Positions 56,690 through 64,000 of a stretch of DNA of 64,000 bases are shown piece after piece. How positions within the stretch are numbered: the first letter of the stretch is position 1; each line of letters begins with the position of its first letter. Under the pieces are notes generated by a model, which saw only the letters and a program-made list of their open reading frames with translations, was not told the DNA's origin and ran no database searches. The stretch comes from Gonocerus acuteangulatus (Eukaryota; Arthropoda; Insecta; Hemiptera; Coreidae): the NCBI GenBank assembly GCA_946811695.1, contig OX328132.1, positions 92,054,814 through 92,118,813 on the forward strand, in the 5' to 3' direction. The position numbers and the translations under genes were made by a program.

Positions 56690-57110
56690 CTTCAAGCCGT
56701 TTATTTTTCGCTTCTTAAAAATTACAATCAATAATTTATATAAAAACATCAATCATTATTCATTTATTAACTATAAACGAAAAAAAAAATTCTGTTTTAT
56801 ATGTAAATCAGAAATCTTTACAAGATTCATTTAAATTTCTTTAGGCATCATAGCTTCGCTTGCGGCCTAAGAATTTTGACACTGGTTGACTTTTTATGTG
56901 TTCAACTAAATTGTATTTTCTTATTTTCTATGATTTTTTACACGGATCTTACTGTATTTTCTGCCCAGTGGTGAAAAAGTGTATTAAAACACAGTTAGTA
57001 AATTAGTTGTTGTTTATTTTTTTGAGCAGAATATTTTATTTGTGTGGGGTTTAGTGCTTCGTCAATTGGTAAAAAAATGTTACTAAATACATCGTTAATA
57101 ATTTATTTGT
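56690..57110. other. AT-rich, nothing recognised (putative intron)
   Basis: No repeat match or ORF stood out. Confidence 0.4.
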
Positions 57111-57124
57111 TGTTGTTTATTAAG

Positions 57125-57780
57125 AAGTCAAGGAATGGTTGCGATTTCGGCTAAGTTTCGGCAGAGTGTCAGAAATATATATATTTATACAATTCAAGAT
57201 TAGGAATAACCCTTCAGAATTCTCATATAACTTTATTACATGAATTCAACGCTAATTTCATTTTAATTATGACGCGTTAAATTTAACAGCATAAATGAAT
57301 AAAAAATAAATACATTTTACAGTATTTATTGACAGGACATGGTGAGTTGGAAATTATAATAAATTATAATGTATTAATTGTTTAAATATGAATATAATAG
57401 CTTGGTTAATAGTATCCTATATAATATTGTTTAAAAGGTATTGCTGCAGTATTTAATAATTAATGTACTATTTTAGCATTCTTGAAGATGGACTAGTAGT
57501 CCGAAACGTTCAATTCATGTAATAAAGTTATATGAGAATTCCCTTTTCATCAAAATATTTAAATTTCCAACGCTTCAAAATCCATGGTCACCTAAACGTT
57601 TTAGTGCTCTTCCTTCATCCCTTGCGCATTTATTGCTTAAGAGGGCTGGAGAAGAGCACGCCGACAAACTCGAAATATTGTTTTTTTGTTAATATCTGAC
57701 GTTTACTCTCGGTCAAATCCCAACCATTCCCTGGACTTCTTATCACTTCATCGTCTAACTATCTGCATCTCATTATGAAT
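57125..57780. repeat. Degenerate Penelope terminal pair
   Basis: aagaagtcaaggaatggttg at the left and the inverse at 57725-57745, then the family-end word cgtctaactatctgcatc. An inner inverted pair is built on tcatgtaataaagttatatg. Hammerhead-like remnants: 57481-57511 (GAAGA, stem GGACT / AGTCC, GAAAC) and 57640 (GGAGA to GAAAT). Confidence 0.6.
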
Positions 57781-57899
57781 ATTTTATTTATAGGAAATTT
57801 AGTAGTTCGTTAGTTTTAAAAATGTTACAAAATACATTGTTAACATTTTAGTAGTTGATGTTTATTTTAGTTGTTTAAATTATATTAAATAAATTTAAT

Positions 57900-58079
57900 A
57901 ATGAAGTTTTTTTTTGGGGGGGGGGGGTCTTGTATATTTAATTTTATGGACGTTTTGTGTTTTAAAAATCGATAAGAAATTACACATATTATATGAGAAG
58001 GTAGAATTTATTAGGGTTCGGTCGTGGTATCTTAATAAAACGTCATCAGGGCTGTAAAACAAGTAGGACAGAGTTCATA

Positions 58080-58114
<35 letters not shown>

Positions 58115-58115
58115 T
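57900..58115. repeat. Poly-G run, Penelope-terminus remnant and (TA)n
   Basis: GGGGGGGGGG near 57920. Then 57985-58075 is the inverse of 4615-4730 with the hammerhead stem deleted, and (TA)n lies at 58083-58110. Confidence 0.55.
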
Positions 58116-58177
58116 ATTATATGAATTGGAATTTACTTTAATTTTTTTTTAGATTTTCAGATGTTGGTAAATAATAT

Positions 58178-58419
58178 CAGTGGTTATTTGTCAAAAGTTG
58201 ATATGTCAAATTTGACAATTTTCTACTTTACCGATCATGATATGTCGTTAAAGTTGTATTTTTGTATTTTCCTATGCCAGAATTTGATATGTCAAAAGTT
58301 TAGCGGGGAAAAAATGAACGTGATATAATAAAAAGTTTCATAACTCTAAACTCATATCATGTTCGGTAACGTAGAAAATTGGCAAACTGGGCATATCAAC
58401 TTTTGACAAATAACCACTG
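58178..58419. mobile_element. 242-bp MITE
   Basis: CAGTGGTTATTTGTCAAAAG at the left and its inverse at the right, with about 30 bases of near-identical terminal repeat. Flanked by ATAT on both sides. No ORF; superfamily uncertain. Confidence 0.75.
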
Positions 58420-58717
58420 ATATATTCTTAAATTATTTATTATTTGTATTTAAATTGAAATATTTATTTATTTATAGCGTGACTTTTTCTTTGTTAATCT
58501 TGATGTTAATGTTCATTTTGGAAGTCTGAAAACATATTTACGAGCTCTTGTAGAATTATACGTTTATCAGAATTCTTTATAAAAAACAAAATCTTTGAGT
58601 AGAAGAATTTTTTTGTTGGTGATGTATTCTCAACCCATATATATTTCTTCTATTTATTTGCGATATCCATTATTGAAATCTAATTGAAATGATTATTCGG
58701 CGTTATTTAAGAAAATG

Positions 58718-59145
58718 GTCAATTTTTTACTAACCCAAAGCTATTTACTCGAATGCGGGTATTGACTTTTGTGATAAATGTATTCTAATTGTTCTGAATC
58801 TTATCTGTCAAGTGGATCGTCAATTTGTTCTTAAAGCAATGCTATTTACGCAAATACGGGTGTTTACTTTTACGATGAGTAAATTTTAATTTTTCTGAAT
58901 ATCAGCTGTTAAATGGATCGTCAGTTTGCACTTAACCCGATTCTGTTTTCTTAGATTTGGGTATATACATTTCCGGCTGATGAATTTTGATTGTTTTGAA
59001 TCTTATCGTGTGGTGGATTGTCAGATTGCTCTTAAACCAATCCTGTTTATTTAAATGTTCATGTTTACCTTTGCGACCACTGAACTTTAATTGTTTACAA
59101 TACTAGCTGTTATGTGGATCGTCAGTCGGCAATTAGCCGATGCTG
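58718..59145 (+). repeat. Diverged 101-bp tandem array
   Basis: Units start at 58718, 58819, 58920, 59020 and a partial at 59121 (101, 101, 100, 101 bases). Each has GTCARTTTGYWCTTAA, CTRTTTA, GTTTAC, TGAATTTTRATTGTT and AAGTGGATC-like blocks. Units differ at roughly a third of positions by eye, so the array is old. Confidence 0.85.
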
Positions 59146-59985
59146 GAATATGGCGAAGTAACATTTTTATAGCAAATCAGATCTTAAGTTTTCGATTTTC
59201 CAAGTTTTATTAAATACATAAATACATCTAGTTACTTACTTAGTTAATTAATAATGTTAAAGTTATAGATATTATCATCAATAATAAAGTAGGGTGTTTG
59301 AAAAATAAAGGTTTAGAATTGGATATCCCGCCTAAGATGTAGTTAAATTCCATCGTCAGAATGTTCCCATCCGTTCTTGTGTTACATTTTTTTTTTTTTT
59401 TTTTTTTTTGTTTTAGTAAGACCGCAATTTTTCGGCAAAACCCTTATTTATAGTCCTGTAAAGCTCAAAAACACATACCATAATTCCGAAACTTCATTGA
59501 ATTCCCTATATTGCTATTGTTCTTTCTTTTATAAATACGATATCCTGCGACAGAAAAAAATCCACAAAAAAGCGACGTTATTTTGAAAGTAGTCACCCGT
59601 TGATTCCACATGTCGTTAATAAGTAGTTATAACAGCTTGGAAAAATGTTAATAGTTTGCTCGTAATATGGGCATTCGGGTTTTAGAAGGAGGAAAAAATA
59701 GTTTCGAGACATGAAAACAAAGTAAAATTTCTAAATAAAGTGAATAAGAGCATGTTGAACCCTCGAAACTGTAGAGCCTTGAGTAGAAAAAATGGGGTAA
59801 ATGTAAAAATTACCTGGCTTTTGTTTTCATCCAAAATTTTCCTATTAATTAACTAATGACGTGGTAGCTAAGGTTTTTAGAAATTATAGTGACAATGGCT
59901 AATAGTGACTAGACCAAAATTTACCTTTTCTTCTTGCGGATTTCAGTAGTAATAAAATGACTTTGTTAATGAATGCTGTTTTTTT
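59145..59985. other. AT-rich, nothing recognised apart from a T run
   Basis: A T run of about 23 at 59387-59409. No element or gene identified. Confidence 0.4.
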
Positions 59986-60195
59986 TTTTTTTTATTTATT
60001 TCAACAATAAGGCGTATGCACTCCGTGCCTAAGGTGGTGGGTTCAATTCCCACAAAGGGTGGTGGTTTGTCTTTCGAAAAAAGAAAAGGCATCAGCCATA
60101 GCCTGGCTAGAAAAGGGTAGTAACCTATAGATAAGCCGTCCTAGAATTCGTTGTCAATAATAAATGTACATAAAAATTAAATAAATAAAGCAAAT
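59985..60195 (+). repeat. Possible SINE with a clear B box
   Basis: GGCGTATGCACTCCGTGCC then GGTGGGTTCAATTCCCAC, a near-perfect Pol III B box with a T-stem. The 3' end is AAATTAAATAAATAAAGCAAA. A good A box is not seen. Confidence 0.5.
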
Positions 60196-60800
60196 AAAAA
60201 ATTATTACACTAATAAAATAACACGTAGGGTATGCAATAAATCATTTTGGTAAATTGCCATCCATGTTTAGTGGAAATAGGTAATTTCGAGATATATTTC
60301 AATATTTTATTCAAATTAAAAAAATATGGTTACCTTTAACTCAATTAATCTTATTTTATTTTTTTTATTTGGAGTTGGAACCATACGAATTTGCCGCCGT
60401 TAATAGCTTATTATTTAATATGTGGAACGGCCCTACTGAAATAGGCAATATGCTAATAAGTTAAAAGAAAATGGTCAAACTCAGTTGGGCAGCATTATGG
60501 ACAGAAATACAAAAAAAATAAACCAAAATATCTAAAAGCTACTGTAAATGGTTGTTGCCCGTCTTTGAATTGGACACTCGACGGTAACTCAGGGTTGCTC
60601 AAAAAATGAAACCTCCGAAATGCTTTAAATGTCCACTATCTTAAATATGAACACATTTTCAAGGAAAGTTGCACCTAAAAACATTTGTCTAGAACCTAGA
60701 AAACCCTAGAACGCGATCCGTTGACCATAGATGAAAACCTACTCTTCCTCGAGGAAAGAAAACTATACTATACAACTACTTTTGATCTTTCAACCCATTC
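60195..60800. other. No recognisable feature
   Basis: AT-rich; no ORF, repeat partner or RNA gene was seen. Confidence 0.4.
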
Positions 60801-61260
60801 GATTGCACACCGTGTATGCAATTGATTTCCGTAGCTATTAGATGGCCTGCACACCGTGTGTGCAATAACAGTATTTTGCAATTATCAGTTATTCCGAGTC
60901 TACTAACCGTCGAAATATTATTTTTCTTAAACTATTGGAATCTCTAAAGTACTGGAAAACAAAATTTAATAGTGCTCAATCCGCTCCTCGCAATAAAAAT
61001 GTTCAGAAGAGCGAGCTGTACACCCGGTGTGCAATGATCTTATTTATGTGAATTCACTTACGAATTGGGTGATTTCCATAGTAAACCTTTTTCTTTATTA
61101 TTTAAAATGTACAATAACAAGAAAAAAATCGCTCCTGGCGACAGTGTTCGGAAAAAATCGGCATCTCGTGAATTATTTTGCTCAGTGGATAAAACAATCA
61201 GGTTTGACAAAGGGGACCCACAGACAGACCGCTTCTTTGTCTGCCTTTAAGCAATAGATT
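60800..61260. repeat. Palindromic CACACCGTGTGTGC words and a short charged ORF
   Basis: GCACACCGTGTATGCAA, GCACACCGTGTGTGCAA and TACACCCGGTGTGCAA occur within 230 bases, all near-palindromes, like sub-terminal repeats of a piggyBac-type element. The 61065-61250 frame encodes NNKKKIAPGDSVRKKSASRE, and a related stretch (FAPGDRVKKIVVS) recurs at 61545-61610. No family recognised. Confidence 0.35.
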
Positions 61261-61739
61261 TTTTAACTATTTTCTCGGTACTAATGGAAGCTGTCAATAA
61301 AGGGAGGCTACTTTATTTTTGAATTGCATGTACATCATTGATTGTATTCTATAATATAAATTTTAAACATATTTCGGTTATATGTAAAAGGCAGACGGCG
61401 ACAGAGCTACCTTTTAGGCCACTAAACATTTATGATAAACGTAATTAACAAATAAATGAGTAAAAACTTGAATAAATGCTTTTTATGTCCGCCCCCTTTG
61501 AGCAAAAGAAATTTTATGGAGTTAAAAAGGGTAATTTTTTTTTTAATACACAATATAAAGAAAATAAAATTTGCTCCTGGGGACCGTGTTAAAAAAATCG
61601 TCGTCTCGATTGGGTTAAACAACTTTCTTCTCCGTTCCATAGAAAAATTCTTTAGAACCGTTATTGTTAAGAATTTAGTAAGCTTTCGAATAGCTACCTT
61701 CCACTTACCAAGATTTTCCAACCATTTCACAAATTGCTA

Positions 61740-62380
61740 ACGCATGGAATCGTGCTAACTCTCGGACTTCTTATGTTATTTGTGGTTCCATCTTGGGTCA
61801 AGTATTGCCCGAAGCCATAAACGGCTATTAAGACAAATCTCAATTAGAGATGAAGTAGGATTTAGACGAAGCGCGGAGGGTGGCGATCCTTGAAAGCTTT
61901 AGCCTCAGTGGTTATGTCTAATCACAGATTAGGAATTCGCATAATATGCTCATCAGTTATAATAATGCTAGCTTTTAGCGCAATTATACCAAAGCCCACA
62001 ATTAAAAAAAAAGCAGCATGACGGGGCCCTGGGTGGTCCGCTCTCCAGGTACACATATTTCGTAAGAATTGGGTCAATGAGTTGGTTTATAATGCTGATG
62101 CGGAAGGTTCCGCGTCCTATTAAATGCCTTAATTTGTATTTCGATTTGTTTTTTACTGTTTCGCTTATGGCTTATACTAAACGATAGAGTGGTTTTGTGC
62201 TTTTGTACGGTGTTGTTGTGGGCTAACGCTCGGCCATCAAAAACATAATTTCATATATCTGATTGAAAATATCCTTTACAAGCTAACTCAGCCAGACAAA
62301 CCCAGTGTTGATATTTTTAACACACAGATCATTGAAATTCGCATAAATCATATGTATGCAATACTATATGTATATACAGG
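61740..62380. other. No recognisable feature
   Basis: AT-rich with a few GC-richer patches; nothing identified. Confidence 0.4.
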
Positions 62381-62383
62381 GTA

Positions 62384-62800
62384 TCATAAACCACCTGATA
62401 AATTAACCGTAAAATCTGACCGTAAAATCAACTTCCGTTTGGTGCCGGAAGTGCAAATCCATTTTTTTCAAATGGAACTTGCCTAGTTATTCACAGATTT
62501 CTATTCTCATCAGTTGAAAAATACGAAACGAATATGAAGGATATTTTCATTTGATTCAAACACTCACAATTTCAACGCGCAAATATACAGTTTAAATACA
62601 GACTTTCGATTCGGGCATCTTCAAAGGGGAATTAGAGGTCTGCATTATTATTGTCTTAAGAAACGTTTTAAATGAATGCTTCATGTTTTTCAACAAAGAA
62701 TCCGAGCCGGTGAAAAAATAGGCATTTTCCATTTGGAAAAATGAATTTCGGTCTGAATAGGCCACATCCGGAAGTTGATTTTACAGTGAATCTTTAGAAC
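62384..62800. repeat. Inverted repeat of a probable TA-flanked element
   Basis: TACAGGGTATCATAAACC opens it. The arm 62405-62490 (aaaatcaacttccg, ttcaaatgga) has an inverse at 62705-62795 (cggaagttgattttac). The right terminus was not located. Confidence 0.5.
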
Positions 62801-63900
62801 TACATTTACCCATAAAGACATCATCGAGTTTTGAAAAATATAAATGTGCTTTTTAGGGAGTGTACTTTTAATATAATTGAATGTACATCCCATATAATAT
62901 ACCAATATTCCTTCTTTGATCCACAAAAATGGTCCGATTTTATGGAAATTTGAAAGGAAGATACTTTGCCTAGAACAATAGTTAACATTCGATAATTTGT
63001 TAGCCGAAATCTATTTTTTTATTTTTTATTTTTTTAATTCATCCAAAATAAAAGTCTTAAAGTATAGTGTTTGCAGTTAGTTATCCTTTTTATCGGCGAG
63101 GAATCAGGAAAAACAAATACTTTGATATTTAACTGTTTTTTTTTTTTCATAAATCTTTATCTGTTTGTTTTGAACTTTCAGAAATGATATATTCTCTTGA
63201 GGAATATAGGAATTTTTTCAGTTTTCCCATACTATGTGAACCCAGTGGGAAATTAGTTTTTTTTTTTTTTTAAATTTCCTATAAGTGAAGGTGGGATACA
63301 AATTTCGACAGAACCATCTCAGCTGGAGGAACATTGCCTAAAATATTCGTTTGGTACCATAAGGCATTAGGTTTTTAATTTTAATTTCAGGATTCATTCT
63401 AGATTTTAATCTCAATCCTTTTGCAACATTATTTCAAATGTGAAAATAATTGTTTTTCTTACTTATTAACTTACTAAGATTAATTTTTATTCTATTTGTT
63501 TCTCTATTTTAATGTTAATTATCTATTTTTTTTATTTTTAGTTTATTTATTCCGTACTTTTCTTTTAAATTTGTTCATTTTAAATGTTCAGCAATGAGAA
63601 ATTTAAGGTAATCTGTTAAAAATAACAGATTATGCAATCTGCGACCTGCCAAATAAACAGGAAATGAAGAACAACAGTTATATTCAAGCCTAAAGAGAAC
63701 AATACCCTCGTTGTGCGAACTCCTTATTCCAATCAATGAATATGTGTTCATAAGTCTGTTCAATACCAGAGTTACATTCACATGTATAAATGTAAACTTA
63801 TTAATTTAGACGAGATCGTTGTGCGTTATTGATGCGAAGATAGAATTTTTTGAGTGTGTAGAATTGATAAAGAAGTCATCTCCTCTACATATTCCAACAT
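62800..63900. other. AT-rich, nothing recognised
   Basis: Several A/T runs; the 68-codon frame at 63575-63781 (minus) matches nothing I know. Confidence 0.4.
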
Positions 63901-63914
63901 TTTCCATTTATTAA

Positions 63915-63954
63915 AAGTCTGACTCGCAGGAACTGCGTCATCTTAGCGCGGTTC

Positions 63955-63998
<44 letters not shown>
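63915..63998 (+). repeat. GACTCGCAGGAACT repeat start and poly-T
   Basis: gactcgcaggaactgcgtca then tcttagcgcggttcc as at 43860, cut off by a T run (63961-63997) at the window edge. Confidence 0.75.

Positions 63999-64000
<2 letters not shown>

Overview
This is eukaryotic, AT-rich, repeat-dense DNA. It has GT-AG introns, tRNA-derived SINEs and many arthropod-type transposons (Tc1/mariner, piggyBac, PIF/Harbinger, hAT, Helitron, LINEs, Penelope-like elements). An insect with a large genome is the best guess; the species cannot be named from the sequence.

Host genes. One protein-coding host gene is certain: a SNX1/SNX2-type sorting nexin on the minus strand. Nine coding exons (40803 down to 6389) join in frame into about 365 residues covering the N-terminal region, the PX domain and the first part of the BAR domain. 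The gene runs off the left edge before the BAR domain ends. Its introns are filled with transposons. A second transcription unit may begin at about 56.3-56.7 kb on the plus strand, where a GC-richer stretch ends in a strong splice donor; the sequence to the right looks like its AT-rich first intron.

Layout. 0-6 kb: piggyBac-like ends enclosing an inverted-arm Penelope element. 6.4-9.4 kb: SNX exon 9, a Tc1 relic, a spliced-looking Penelope terminus and a TA-flanked element. 9.4-15.3 kb: an RTE-like LINE split by a piggyBac, then a Jockey-type LINE and an I-type LINE tail. 15.9-18.1 kb: SNX exon 8, then a Tc1 element containing a foldback with a zinc-finger transposase fragment. 18.1-20.1 kb: SINEs and a piggyBac relic. 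20.9 kb: SNX exon 7. 21.5-25.2 kb: a decayed I/R1-type LINE carrying a nested hAT and a second insertion. 25.6 and 28.4 kb: SNX exons 6 and 5. 29.6-30.6 kb: a second Penelope family. 30.9-34.2 kb: a young non-autonomous LTR retrotransposon with one intact gag-like ORF. 35-40.8 kb: SNX exons 4-1, with a TIR element between. 41-49 kb: Penelope palindromes, long (TA)n tracts and unclassified repeats. 51-56 kb: a TA-flanked TIR element and a PIF/Harbinger shell holding a 143-bp array and a small Helitron. 56-64 kb: mostly unique AT-rich DNA with a 101-bp tandem array.

Most interesting. The Penelope terminal repeats hold, in order, a TATA box, a short leader exon, a 288-nt GT-AG intron and a hammerhead-ribozyme core that starts at the first base after the splice acceptor. 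A second copy at 8.1 kb lacks exactly that intron, as if made from spliced RNA. Several other Penelope termini in the window carry related hammerhead cores. The LTR element with a single asparagine-rich coiled-coil ORF, and a primer-binding-site relic inside each LTR, is the other unusual system.
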